Of a DNA stretch of 64,000 bases, positions 35,901 to 46,861 are shown one piece after another. The notes beneath the pieces are model-generated. The model was not told where the DNA came from. It saw only the letters and a list, made by a program, of their open reading frames with translations, and made no database searches. The position numbers were made by a program, and so were the translations under genes. Positions within the stretch are counted from its first letter, which is position 1. Each line of letters starts with the position of its first letter. This DNA is from Nepenthes gracilis (lineage: Eukaryota; Streptophyta; Magnoliopsida; Caryophyllales; Nepenthaceae): assembly GCA_033239525.1 (NCBI GenBank), contig BSYO01000004.1:24094037-24158036 (forward strand), written 5' to 3'.

Positions 35901-38900
35901 ATACTTTGTGCTGATATTTTTATCGGTCAGTGAATGATATAATTAGACTCAAATCTAATCTAAATCAAGATAATTTTATTTTATTCATCTTTAAAAAATA
36001 AAATAAAATTTCGTTAGCATTATTATAATTTTTAAACAGTTTAGGTCAATAACTAAATTGATTACACCATTGAATAGAATTTAGTTCACAATTTCTTTAA
36101 AAAGATATATTTATATTTAATCATGAAACAAGAATACAAAAATTCTAAATATCAAATTTATAAGAATTTAAATTTCTATGGCTCTCCAATCATAAAGTAA
36201 ATTAGGAAATATATATCACTCAAAAACTAAATCTAAATTATATAAAACAAATTAAAATATAAACGTTAAGTTTTTATTTGAGTTAGATTATTTTATATAT
36301 TATATGCGAAATTTTGGACGCATTTAAGTAGCATCATACATTACCCATATAAATTTTGAAGTTTAACTAAATATGAAATCGGTACAAAGAAGCAAAACCT
36401 GGTCACTTCATATGGCTTCTAGTTGTTTTGAATTTGAGCTTTTTCAACCTCTCGAATAACCAAACTATCAGCCTAATTACCTCCACTAAGTGCAGTCTCG
36501 ACATCCTCTATCTTGGTGGTGACCATCTCAACGAAGCCCCAATGCGGAGTGCTTTTCTTATGTGGGACTGGAAGGCTCTTCTTCCCCATCACGATGAACC
36601 TCAACAGCGGTTCTTTTTCAATATTTACTTCCTGCAATAGACAAATTTTCATACTTAGTGTTGGGATTTAGGGTCACTCCCGTATGAAAAATGTTACGCG
36701 CGCAGCGATATGGGCAAAATGGAATAAAGGATGGAATGGCTTCATTTGGCCGAAGTGGAAGCAACACCAATTTATGACCGAGGATATTATCTAAAGGGCC
36801 AAGGATTTTGAATAATGGACGAGAACTTTGATTTAAAGACGAGGATTCTAAGTGATGGTTGAAGGCATTAGCAATTGACCGAGGATATGAGATTATGTCC
36901 AAGGACACTAGGCAAAAAGCACGAGGATTTTGGTCAACACTTGGGAACTCTAATTAAAAAGTTAGTCACCTGTAATGTCTGCGCAAAAAATTTTTTAAAA
37001 AAAGATATTGACTTTCAAAACTGATAGCTGATTGTTTGAGCATGTCAACTCCTATCGGCAGAATGGCGCCTCACAGAATAAGTGACAGGTTGTAGAGTTG
37101 GTGATAAACTTAATACACACGCAACTTGCTTACTAAGTAGGCAGCCGCCCGGTCATTATTTGTATATATATATATATATGTGTGTGTGTGTATGCTGAAT
37201 GAAAAAGTGCTAAGGTAAGAGGCAGCAAGAGTAGCATGTGAAAGTGGAGAGAAGTGAGAAAGAGAAAACGAATGAGAGAACATAAGGAGCAGCCACTTTT
37301 ACTCTTATATTTTGCTCTTATTTCTATTCTCAGCTCTCTGAAGGTTTGTATAGCCAAAAGAATTTTTATAACCAATATTCACATAGTAAAATTTTTATGG
37401 ATTAAATATTTCGTAATTTTTTTCTCTTATTTTAAAAGAAAGTTTTTCACATAAAAATTGTGTAGTCTTATTCTCTCTCATACTCCTCTATCGTGTGTGT
37501 TTATGTGTTAATCATTCTTGTTCGACTCGGTTTCACTAATATTATCCGACCAGCCATTATCTTTCCCAACACTTAGTTGCTCAAAAAAATACAAATCAAA
37601 GGTAGATCTTATTAATGTTTAAGCTTGCAAAAGGCATCGATCTTGCAATACTTATCAATGGCAGTAAGTTTTACAGTTCTCCAAAGTGCTGGGAAGGAGT
37701 TTACTTCAACATTTGAGCATGACTACACATTACCCATTTTTAAGATATGATACAAACGAGAACGAGATTTGTAAGAGGAGATTGAGGACTAAACATACAG
37801 AAAAGAACTACCATAAAAACTAAAGAAAAAGCATCCGTTGGAAGATGTAACTTGACTATGTGATCTCACTGCTAGGAAGAAACTTGATTTCAAAACTCGT
37901 ACTTACTGCAAAAGTCATTCGTCTCTCTGCTAGGAAAACCTTTCAGAGGTTCAAGATCAGATCCAATTCTGACTACGTAAGATACCAGCTTTAGCAAGAA
38001 ATTCTATTTTTTGCCATTCGATCTCTTGGACAAAGCAAGCAAGGGAGAAATTGTTGGATTACGAGTTATTTTTATGTAAGCCTGTACCTATTTGCCATGC
38101 CAATCGGTGGTACAGACAAAAAGTTTTCGCACATGAAACCAATGCCTGAAGTGTCAAATCCAATAGCAATGCGCTCGAGACGAGCCCAAGAGACGCTCAA
38201 GGTGCTGATTTCGAAAGGGGTGCGCCTCAATGCCGATTTCAGAAAGGGGGCACTCAAGATGCCCCCGTAAAACTTGTGCTCGAGGCGTACTTGATAGGTG
38301 CTCCAACACAACTTACAGCCTAAAAAGGTACTGGTGTATTTTTAGGGTAAACCATTTACATTGTTCAAACCAGATGATGCCATCAGTGAGAGAAAAAAAA
38401 GATAGAAAAGAAGGGAGTAAAGGAAGATTCAATTATCCAATTGGATTTCGAATCGAGTTTCAGTTTTCACCAACCTGAGGTACGTTGTTCTTGAAATTAA
38501 GATAAATATTTTACGAATTCTTTTTTACTCTTTCATCTTGTACTCATTATTATTCAATTTTATATATACAATTTGTTGAGTTTTGATATTATTGAGATTT
38601 ATATAACTGAAATATTGCATTATAAAAATATTTTCAGATGAATCGTTTCGTGATTTTTATACTTATTTCAAAAAAATTTTTCTACGTAAAAAATTATCTT
38701 ACTTTATTATTTGTTATTGTTATTTGCTCATAATGTGTTATCAAATATATTTTTATGGTTTAAATAAATGGTACGTATGCCAATAGAAATATGCGAAATT
38801 GAGCGCCCGCGTGCGGGGGAGGTAGGGATGGAGAGTGAGTGTGCGTGTGAGTGAAAGCACCTGGACACCATGTCCCCCCTCTGTCGATTTAACGTCGCTG

Positions 38901-39468
38901 GATCCTGCCTTGGCGCCCTCCTTGCCGGAATCAGGAGATTGCTTCTGCACGATGGATCTTTCGCCGGATTCAGGACGCAACACTATATACAACCTTTGCA
39001 CCTCTTCTGGACTGTGCGCTTCTTCTTTGTTCACTTTTGGCCTGTAAAAGAAGAATATTTCCCCTCTTTCCTGCATTCAAATTAACACTTTCTTTTGGCT
39101 CATTGCAACAATCTACTTCAGCAGTAAATGAAAAGCTACGAAACACTGTTGGCCTTCATCTTTCATCATTCAATTGGCTTTATTTCATAAAAGAGGAAAA
39201 TGTAAAAAATGGAGGAAAAATAAGTAAATTCTCACGTCCGCTAAGAGCCTCTCTCAGTAGATATTTTCAAAAAATGTTTTCCAAAACTTGAATAGAATCA
39301 AGTTTTCTTAACAAATTTAACTTGGAACTTCTTCAAATCGTTCGAAAGAAATTTGAAAAAATCAGAAAAAAACACGATCGGCACAAATATCGAAGAGGAC
39401 AGGAAGCGCGAGACCTGGATATGGATTGTGGGATCGCTACGAACCTTCAGTTCCTCACCTTGTCCCAT
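29958..39468 (-). CDS. Conserved plant protein of unknown function, 308 residues, four exons with transposon-filled introns
   Basis: Exons on the minus strand are 39468-39415, 39070-38861, 36631-36481 and 30469-29958; phases agree at 0, 0 and 1. The start gives MGQGEELKVRSDPTIHIQ. Exon 2 gives ERGEIFFFYRPKVNKEEAHS and VQRLYIVLRPESGERSI, then a charged linker. Exon 3 gives LLRFIVMGKKSLPVPHKKST and HWGFVEMVTTKIEDVETALS. Exon 4 begins at the split Glu of SGE|EYDTSTRGHRHRYPARAVGEGIYRI, then LICKLEFP, EPEGSFLIQIKRPDQHGG, KRKAMFPAHLQGRFG, DPADFLNYKGCEFLLISASD and a C-terminal PLFEGTW. It reads like a full-length member of a plant-wide single-domain family, but I know no name or activity. No signal peptide or membrane segment is visible. 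Introns are 344, 2229 and 6011 bp; the second holds two solo LTRs and the third a LINE. The coding exons are intact, so the gene may well be active. Confidence 0.85.
30563..30587. repeat. (AAT)n tract near the 3' end of the LINE
   Basis: About eight AAT units lie here. On the minus strand it reads as (TTA)n directly beyond the last LINE-like sequence, so it could be the element's 3' simple-repeat tail. Confidence 0.7.
30600..35600 (-). mobile_element. Degraded L1-type LINE in the last intron of the 308-residue gene
   Basis: Read on the minus strand from right to left, the usual order of a plant LINE appears. ORF1-like sequence (35450-34400) carries a CKLCGHID zinc-knuckle phrase near 34850. 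An endonuclease fragment has LGDFNAV near 33940, the GDFN core of APE-type nucleases. Reverse-transcriptase pieces include IGDNVLPAQELLHFYHLDRG near 32710, LLMDDLLIF near 32320 at the FADD position, and QFSVRKLGVPLISTRLK near 32130. A zf-RVT domain at 31302-31120 has SFIFSWLFESFNTKDR and CALCGIGVEAQQHLFFRC. Stops and frameshifts occur throughout and the FADD box is changed, so it is dead. Ends are approximate and target duplications were not found. It lies in the same orientation as the host gene. Confidence 0.88.
36659..37571 (+). mobile_element. Solo LTR, 913 bp, target duplication CTTAG
   Basis: It begins TGTTGGGATTTAGGG and ends TTTCCCAACA. The 5-bp copies CTTAG at 36654-36658 and 37572-37576 match perfectly. 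No internal element sequence follows, so this is what recombination between the two LTRs of an insertion leaves. A TATA-like (TA)n/(GT)n stretch lies near 37159-37190. A U5 with TTTTTATAACCAATATTCAC and TTTTTCACATAAAAATTGTG resembles the other solo LTRs here and Copia-type ends. Its left end is only 27 bp from exon 3 of the host gene, and it is antisense to that gene. Confidence 0.93.
38052..38785 (+). mobile_element. Solo LTR, 734 bp, target duplication GAAAT
   Basis: It begins TGTTGGATTACGAG and ends ATGCCAATA, probably CCAACA with one C-to-T change. The 5-bp copies GAAAT at 38047-38051 and 38786-38790 match. The right half, with ATTTATATAACTGAAATATT and TTTTTCTACGTAAAAAATT, resembles the U5 of the LTRs at 36659 and 49083. 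It is the second solo LTR in the same 2.2-kb intron and lies 75 bp from exon 2 of the host gene. Confidence 0.78.
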
Positions 39469-39675
39469 TGATATCGATCCTTCCTTTGACTTAAGGACGT
39501 GTTGCCTCTCTCTAGATATGCAATGGAATATCTATAACCGCTTCTGGCTTTGCAGTTCTGATAGAGAAGACGCACCACAGCGGTTTGGTTTAAGAGGCAA
39601 AGCTTCAAAATTCAAACTCCCGTCTCCCTCCGACCGGCTACCGTTCAGCCGTCGAACCAGGAACTCCCCGGACGA

Positions 39676-39681
39676 CACGTG
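39676..39681 (-). promoter_or_regulatory. G-box (CACGTG) upstream of the 308-residue gene
   Basis: The palindrome CACGTG, within GACACGTGTCG, lies about 210 bp upstream of the ATG at 39468. Plant bZIP and bHLH factors bind such boxes. It is in a GC-richer patch (39560-39740) that looks like a promoter or leader against the AT-rich flank. Regulation is inferred from the motif only. Confidence 0.45.
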
Positions 39682-40084
39682 TCCGTCTCCCTCCACGTCT
39701 TCATCCTCTTGCACTGCCACGTTCCGGCCCTCAGAAAGCCGGTTATTAAACAAATTATATTTGGTTTGGTTTGATTTGGTTTTTATTATATAATATAAAA
39801 ATACGATAATATTAATTTTTAATTTAAATTTGATTTTAAAATAATTTTAGTTATATTTTTTTCGTATTTTTATGTAAAGAGAATAATTATTTTATTTTAA
39901 CTAAATAGAATATAATTAAACCTTTTTTATAAAGTTGCATAATTCTCGTTTAAATAAGCATAATATATTTTTCAATTGATGAACTTTGCTTCTATATATA
40001 ACATGTTTGCTTCTAAACTTTATTAAAATTAAATTTTGGTCAAATATAAATTAAATTTAAATAAAATTTTATAATTTGATAGTC

Positions 40085-40430
40085 AGATTAGGCCGAATAA
40101 TGCCAAATCTCTTTGGCCATAAACATTAACCATACTTGTTCAATACTAAAATCAAGTCGATTTGAGCTAATTTATAGATATTTTTTATTATTAGTTATAG
40201 TTATTTAAAAAATTATATTTATACAAAATAGTTAAAATATATAATATTTTAAAAATTATAATATATATGATAAAATATTTTATAAATATATATTTTAATA
40301 ATATTATTAATAAATATTTATTAATTATATAAAATATAATCTATTAAAATAATTATTTTAAATTTATTATTTATTTTAAATTTAAAATATATTTATAAAA
40401 AAATCATAATCTGGGTTGAGCCTTGCCGAG
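40085..40430. repeat. Unclassified AT-rich interspersed repeat, copy 2
   Basis: The order TTAGGCCGAATAATGCC, TATAGATATTTTTTATTATT, AAAATATAATCTATTAAAAT and AAAATATATTTATAAAAAAA follows that of 20470-20900. Similarity is loose and the ends are not defined. Confidence 0.4.
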
Positions 40431-40719
40431 TCAATTAAACACTTTCTCCTATAATCGTACCCAATCAAAAAAATTAATCGGGGTTAATTTTAAAATCGTA
40501 TTCGTCAATAATATTTTTATATATTTATCAAACTCTATAAAATTTTAAATTATTTAGATCAAATTAGTCGAGCGGTCTAAATTTTATCAGGTTTAATTGT
40601 ATCAGTCGATAATATAAGCGAGAATAATTATATATTTAAAAAAATTATCTTTTTAAATTAAAAAGTTGAAAACTATAGGATAATATTGACCTCTAATAAT
40701 ATTCATATTTACTTAAAAC

Positions 40720-41402
40720 TGATGGGTATAATATACACAACCTAGAAAATTATTCAAACCACATTGTAAGCATTCAATCACAGACCAAACTAATTAATCT
40801 TGACATTTTGGTTAATATTGCAAAAATGTGTGCTATTAGAGTGGTTATCTTTTAAAAATACTAAATTTTAAGAATTTTCAATTAAACATCCTCCATCATT
40901 ATATAAAAAAAGAAAATCAATATTCCTCCACATGATCACAATCTAAAGAAAATGGGAGGAGAAATGATCAGAAGAAAGATAAAAAAGTATCTAAGGAAGT
41001 TGAGCGGTGGAGGACTTGCCAGCCCCGATCATCCCCCTGAGGTTAGAATAATTTCTCGGGGCCCATCCAAAACATTCTCCTCCCTCTCCTCAAAGAGATC
41101 TCCCTTCAAGGGACATTCCATGACACAAACCTAAGCCGTCTTTCAAGAAGGCGCATCCACGCTAATCCAATAAAAATTATCCTCCATTAATCTTTCTATA
41201 TTCTCGAAAGGCAGTTTGATTTCATTAGGGGTTTAAAAATCAAGTAAAAGATTGTTGTCAAACTCGACATTTTATTTTGTTTATGTTGCGTAGGATCAAA
41301 GTTTGAAGCTATGGAGGATGGATCCGCGTCAGATCGACTAGCAAGAAGATTCAATTTGCGGTCCCTGATTCGTATGATAACCCGTATTCCTAGTACCCAA
41401 CA
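40720..41402 (+). repeat. 5' LTR of the second element
   Basis: It is 683 bp, TGATGGGTAT to ACCCAACA. A TATA-like ATTATATAAAAA lies near 40898. The 60-residue plus ORF at 40952-41134 starts in the leader and has a diverged counterpart in the right LTR (near 45980), so it is LTR sequence and not a host gene. Confidence 0.85.
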
Positions 41403-41422
41403 TTGGCACCGTCTTAGGGAAC
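41403..41422 (+). other. Primer-binding-site-like sequence of the second element
   Basis: TTGGCACCGTCTTAGGGAAC stands right after the left LTR. It differs by one base in the first ten from the plant Gypsy form TTGGCGCCGT. The tRNA is not assigned. Confidence 0.7.
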
Positions 41423-41807
41423 CGGCCAAAAAGCTAGTTTTACCACTAAAAAGCATAAAAATAAAACTGACGCACTTATAGCAAACATTCCGACCAGAGA
41501 AATTAGACGACTTCCTAAACAAATGATGGCAGTACTCACCCTGCCATTGGCGCGTTGTCACTTGGGAGCTAGGGGCCACTTCCTATCTTCTACGATTTCC
41601 CAGTAAGAAGAAGTCAGAGAGTCAAGCCAAAGCCCAGTGACGCTCTCACCACTCTTAATGATTCTGCAAATACCCTTAAAGAAATCGGCAGGCATTTTTC
41701 ATGCAAGAAATCAATACTCGCACAGATTATACATCCGAAATACTCCAGGCTTTGTGTGTACGATATAGTCGTCAAACGTTGGGGGCTTCTCCTCAACACC
41801 GGTCTCC

Positions 41808-41838
41808 AATATAATAATAATAATAATAATAATAATAA
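41808..41838. repeat. (AAT)n microsatellite
   Basis: About ten AAT/ATA units lie inside the second LTR element. Confidence 0.9.
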
Positions 41839-44192
41839 AGGAAAAAGGCCCGGATTTGGCCCACGGCCAGTTTGACTTAGTCAAATCGGCTCCAATTTCT
41901 TTCCTACGGCCAGTTTAACTAGTCAAACCGGCTTTAGCTTTCACCAATTAAAAAAAAAACATGTCGGATTTCAACGCTGCAGCAGAAAAGAAAGAGGAGA
42001 GAGGGCAGAGAGGAGGAAGAAGACGGCAAGGCTAGCAGCGGCAGCGACCACCGTTGCCAAAGGAAGCGTAGCCCAAATCTGAAGGCGATGATGCCTTCTT
42101 CCCATTTCCCCTCCGATTTCACGCCTAGATATGAGTGGAGAAAGGAGATCTTAAGCCGCAAGGAACCACTACCGCTACAACCACCATCGCCGGAAGAAAA
42201 TCTCCAAATCAAGGCAAGCAAACCCTTCCACCCTCTTTGAGGATACATATATTGTGATTGTATGTGGCAATTTTGTGGTGATTCGGCGAAATTTTGGTGC
42301 ATTGTGTAATGTGGCGCGGTGGAGAGAAGAAGAAGGCATTGACGGCTCGCAGTGGTGCCCGTTGACAACGATTTCGTCACTTTAGGACCGGGCACCGTAT
42401 TTGGCGACATCGCCCGTATCAGGACAGCACTTCACCGGTGTTCTTCAAAGCCCTCTCTCTGATTCCTCAAACCACGCACAAAAATCCAAACCGGCATTTC
42501 CTCTCACAAGAAACTGGTTCCAAATCCAAACCGGCATCTTCTCTCATAAGAAACTGGCTCCAACTGCCTCTAATACATAAAAAAAGAGGAAAAACGATGA
42601 AAGGCAGGATTGCAGCGAAGAACAGAAGAAAAGAAGGAGAAGAGGGAAGAGAAGGAAGAAGGAGGACGCGCAAAGCGATAACAATCGTCGTCTCCGGAGA
42701 GACACCGCCCTAGATCGGACACTGGCGAAACCCAATTCCTTTTTCCCTCTCCAATTTGTCTCCGATTTGTGCCACAATGTGAAGAAAGGAAGGAGATCGT
42801 GAGGCACGAGATGCCATTGGCACTATTACTGCCATCACCAGAGGAAAATCAAAAAATTGAGGGCAATCCACTCCGGATCTCTATCCCACATTCAGCCGGT
42901 TCAGATTCTACTTCGGCACTTCCTTTCTCACTTAGCTGCTAGGATTCATTCCGACACTCCATTTCTCAAACAAGCCGGTCAAGATTTATTCCGTGAAAGG
43001 ATTATTAACACGAATATGCTCGCGAAGGGACCATTCAAAGATTCTTGTGCGAAAATGGAACCGGGTTCCAAGTCTGGCCTTCAAAGGCACCCCGGCTGAC
43101 CTTCCACTCCGGCATTTCCTCTCTCACACAGATGGCTCATTTTCCTCTGTCTTTCAACATGTGTTACGCTTTGTGGAAAAGGCACGCAAACTAGTGACCT
43201 GGCAAGACTAACTCCAACATCAAATTTTTCGGTTGCGAATTAGGCATCCATCAAGCTTATCAACTCCCCCTCGTCTCTCATTTAGTGGTTCAAATCCACT
43301 CAGTAGCGTTCTAACATGGAGCCCAAGTTCTTTCATCACCCGTCTCGATACAGTAGCTCGATTCAATTCCTTTGAACCGATCTAGCATTCAATTAGTTTG
43401 GCACATCCGAGTGCATGACAACCACTCCGGCTCCCGAGTGCTCATCCCACTCAAAAGGCCGCTAACTCGGACTTGGCTAACTCCGGACCTCAATCGGCCC
43501 GGATTTCAGCGCGATTTTTCCTAGTGGCACGAAGAACTCAGAAAATCTCTCCTAAATTAAGCACTCCCGCGAACGCATTATCTCGGCCAATCAAGTTCAC
43601 TACAACATCACTTGTGGACAATCGATATTTACTTTGGTGGCTTGTCCACTCAGAAAGGTGCCAAATCCACGACTTCAATCAACTCAGGACTTGACTAACT
43701 TGACTTCAATCGGCCAGTTTGACGTGTAGATTTCCCCTAGTGGCACGAAGTACTCCGGAAATCTTCCCTAAATTAAGCACTCCGGTAGCAACTCAACTAG
43801 TCAAAGTCCACATCGGCTCCTTGAACCACTCCGGCTCTCAAAATCAACTCCGGTATTCCCCCTCACGAATAGCTGGTTTGACCAAGTCAAGCCAGCTCCT
43901 GTGGAAACATTCCGAAAATTTCCCTCACAGCTGCCCAGTTAAAAGTACTCCGAATTTTTCTTCTTACACTGCCAGATTAAAAGCACTTGGTTTACCATTC
44001 ACAATTTACTGCAAAACTCTCCGGGAACAAGCATGCAGTATGCGAAGCCTCCCAAAAATTTCTCTTGAATTTCAAACAACATTTCCCTCACAAATCGGAG
44101 GTATTTCCTCTCACTCGAGGAGAAGACGATAGCTCAAAGCACTCCGAAAATCCCTCATAGATTACCGGTCGGTTTTTTCTCTCACAAATTTC

Positions 44193-44414
44193 CAAATCGG
44201 CATTTGAAAGTGTCAAAAACCGATTTCAATTCAAATCGGCTGAGAAAAATCAGAATCGGCATTTGAAGGTGTAAAAACCGATTTCAATTCAAATCAGCTA
44301 AGGAAAATCAGAATCAGCATTTGAATGTGTAAAAACCGATTTCAATTTAAATCGGCTGTAGAAAATCAGAATCGGCCTTTGAAGGTGTAAAAATCGATTT
44401 CAATTCTAATCGGT
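44193..44414 (+). repeat. 58-59-bp tandem array, about 4 copies
   Basis: AATCGGCATTTGAAGGTGT followed by AAAAACCGATTTCAATTCAA recurs with starts of CATTTGAA or its variant at 44201, 44260, 44318 and 44376. Each unit holds a short inverted pair, AATCGGC and CCGATT, so transcripts could fold into small hairpins. Confidence 0.88.
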
Positions 44415-45240
44415 ATTTCCTATCACAACTTCCTGGTCTGTATTTTCCTACCTGGCATTCCTGCTTAGAACAACTCCATTCAGAAGCGTTATGCCCCGCT
44501 CAAAGTCCACTTCGGATTTCTGTCTCACGTTTAGTTGGTTCATATTCCACTTCGGCTCTACACTTCCTCTCTCACACAGACGGTCCAAGTCAAGCTCCGG
44601 TGCCTGAAGAGATCAAACCATGAAACTTACATCTAGTTTGCTTGAGAGCTCTCTTGCCAGATTATGTCACTCCTAGAGATCATCTCAATCCGGAAGATTA
44701 CTCGAGTTTGGATTTTTAGTCCACTCAAGGTATTTTCACTACGAAATTTCATCGACTCAGTTGACCACTTGAAGGTTCCATTTACTTTGGTTTTGCACCA
44801 AATTTCCCTCCGGAAGATAATTCACACTGGATTTTTAGTTCGGATTTTATTCATTTATGAATTTTCACTTAGAAAATTGAACTCCAAGAGTTTTACTCCG
44901 AAATTCTCTTGAGGTCATATCGTGTGCAATACATCCTACCATGAGTAACCGAACCCAACACAACGGCCTTTGTTGATAATCTTCTAGCGGTTTCAACTGC
45001 TTCGACTTGTACCAATCTCAAGATATTACGCTGGAATTTCACCCTTCAACTCCCACGTAATTGAGGTCGTCCAGCATTCGCAGAAAAAGGCTTGGATTGA
45101 TAATCTCGTAGCCCAAGCGACCACTAGAGACAAGACATGACGGTGATCAGGGAATCGATTCAGTCATTAAATACAGATGAAAGCCAAGAGCATGGTCCAT
45201 ATCGCTCCAAGAATATGGCACACCATCTAATTTGAATACC

Positions 45241-45665
45241 AAGCGGCCCAAAGAAGAACGAATTCTAAACCTCGGTTACATCACCGAGCGGCCCAAAGAG
45301 GTTGAATTTTAAACCTCGATTACATCACCGAGCGGCCCAAAGGAGGTTGAATTCTAAACCTCGATTACATCACCGAGCGGCCCAAAAGAGGTCGAATTTT
45401 AAATCTCGATTACATCACCGAGCAGCCCAAAAGAGGTCGAATTTTAAACCTCGATTACATCACCAAGCGGCCCAAAGAAAGTCAAATTTTAAACCTTGGT
45501 TACATCACCGAGCGGCTCAAAAGAGGTTGAATTCTAAACTTCGGTTACATCACTGAACGGCCCAAAAGATGTCAAATTTTAAACTTCGATTACATCACCG
45601 AGTGGCCCAAAAGAGGTCGAATTCTAAACTTCGATTACATCACCGAGTGGCTCAAAAGAAGCCGG
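45241..45665 (+). repeat. 45-bp tandem array, 9 to 10 copies
   Basis: The block GAGCGGCCCAAAAGAGGTCG then AATTTTAAACCTCGATTACA recurs every 45 bp (GCGG-type starts at 45243, 45288, 45332, 45377, 45422, 45467, 45512, 45557, 45602 and 45647). Because 45 is a multiple of three, it makes an 84-residue ORF of 15-residue repeats (45302-45556); I take this as a by-product. The array ends about 115 bp before the right LTR. Confidence 0.93.
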
Positions 45666-45766
45666 ATTTTGAAAATCAGATTTTCCTAAGATAGTAAATC
45701 CACAAAGTCAAACAAATAGCGTCCCATCAGAAACAAGCCGAGAGTTAAAAATTTCAAATCACCCGA

Positions 45767-45779
45767 CATAGGGGGCTAA
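45767..45779 (+). other. Polypurine tract of the second element
   Basis: CATAGGGGGCTAA directly precedes the right LTR, matching CATGGGGGGGCTA of the first element. Confidence 0.75.
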
Positions 45780-46399
45780 TGATGGGTACAATATAATGGG
45801 TACAATATACCCAACCTAAAAAATCGTTCAAACCACTTTATCCAATTCGATGGCGGTTATCTTCGGCGGTTGGTTACGGATAAGTGTGACCGGCGGTTAT
45901 CTTTAGCGGTTGGCTGTAGATAAGAATGATCATCCTCCAATTATATAAAGATCTTGATCCCAAAAGAAAAGGGGAGGAGGAAATGGCGAGGGAAAGGATA
46001 AAAAAAAAGTATCTAGAAAGGAAGTTGAGGAAGAGGCCAGCCCCTGATCATCCATGGAGGCTAGAATAATTTCTCAGGAGCCCATCCAAATGACCTCCTT
46101 CTCCCTCCAAGGGATCTCCCTTGAAGGACATCCTTTCAGAGGCACACTTCTAAGCCGTCTATCAATAGGACGCATCCACGCTCAATCCACCACACATGCA
46201 TCCTCCATTGATCTTTTTATATTCTTGGAAAGATATCTGACTTGAACGTCGGAGGGTTTACGGTGGGAGCAATTTTCGTCGACCTCTAGCATCTTATTTT
46301 TAGTTGTGTTCTGCAGATTCATTTGAAACTATGGAGGCGGATCCGGGTCGAATCGCCATGAAGATCCGAGGTTGCGGTCACCGATCCATAATATGTCCG
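45780..46399 (+). repeat. 3' LTR of the second element, truncated
   Basis: It begins TGATGGGTACAATATAATGG; a short duplication of the first ~15 bases (GGGTACAATATA) is present. It follows the left LTR up to GGTCACCGATCCATAAT, where likeness fades and a different AT-rich sequence starts at about 46400. The terminal CCCAACA is missing. Confidence 0.8.
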
Positions 46400-46610
46400 T
46401 TCATAAATTGAATATTTCATAATTCATGGCTGTTATTATATTTTTTAAAATATTGGCATTTTAAAAATTTAGACGCTAATTTTAAATAACTTTTTTTAAA
46501 AAATAAAATTATAATTATAATCAATTTACCTTTATCTAACCCCAAAAAACTAAAATTACTATATTTAATGGGTTTCATCTTATCTAATTTTATTATATCT
46601 CAATTTCCCC
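46400..46610 (+). repeat. Dispersed direct repeat, copy A (partner at 46862-47056)
   Basis: From TTCATAAATTGAATATTTCA to CTAATTTTATTATATCT it matches copy B closely, with a few point changes and one ~12-bp length difference. The two starts are 462 bp apart. Copy A begins exactly where the broken LTR ends. Confidence 0.92.
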
Positions 46611-46861
46611 GTGTGTTTTTTTCCTAGAAAAAGGGTCCGGTCCGTCTCTTTTTTACAAAAAACAATAAACAAGAGGTTAGGGGGTCCGTTTCTCAAATAT
46701 TATGAATAAATTGAAGTAATTTACAAAAAAAAATTTCAATTAGTTTTTAAGTGTAATATTTAAATAATAATTTTTTAAATATTTTTTAAAAACTTTTTCT
46801 AAGACAATATCAAGCATACCCTAAGATTTGATATTATATTTTTTTGAAAAAAATTTAAAAA

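Larger units (their letters stand above)
39469..40719. other. Intergenic: promoter side of the 308-residue gene, then AT-rich repeat DNA
   Basis: The first ~290 bp are GC-richer and probably promoter and 5' UTR. From 39750 the base composition falls sharply to AT-rich. ORFs at 39353-39793 and 39532-39753 read through this region without protein likeness. Confidence 0.55.
40720..46399 (+). mobile_element. Second LTR element, non-coding LARD-like, same lineage as the DHDPS-intron element; 3' end damaged
   Basis: Direct repeats at 40720-41402 and 45780-46399 begin TGATGGGTA(T/C)AATATA and share many blocks, such as the GGAGGAAATGG-type leader and the ATCC(C/A)...GCATCCACGCT phrase. A primer-site-like TTGGCACCGTCTTAGGGAAC follows the left LTR. 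A polypurine tract nearly identical to that of the first element precedes the right LTR. The 4.4-kb interior has no gag or pol frame. It is built of diverged duplications (41985-42260 against 42600-42880), many CACTCCGG/CTCCGGAAAT-type phrases (42860-44900) and two tandem arrays. It must therefore be mobilised in trans. The right LTR stops about 24 bp short of the left one's end, and no target duplication of the left flank AAAAC is found on the right. Confidence 0.85.

Noticed and set aside
39353..39793. 146-residue plus-strand ORF
   Set aside because: It is antisense to exon 1 and the promoter of the 308-residue gene and has no family likeness.
40952..41134. 60-residue ORF in a leader-like context
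   Set aside because: It is inside the 5' LTR of the second element; the matching place in the 3' LTR is frameshifted.
43283..43305. tRNA-like GGTTCAAATCC
   Set aside because: It is a chance B-box in the LTR element interior; no cloverleaf arms can be formed around it.
45302..45556. 84-residue ORF of 15-residue repeats
   Set aside because: Produced by the 45-bp tandem array, whose period is a multiple of three; nothing else marks it as coding.
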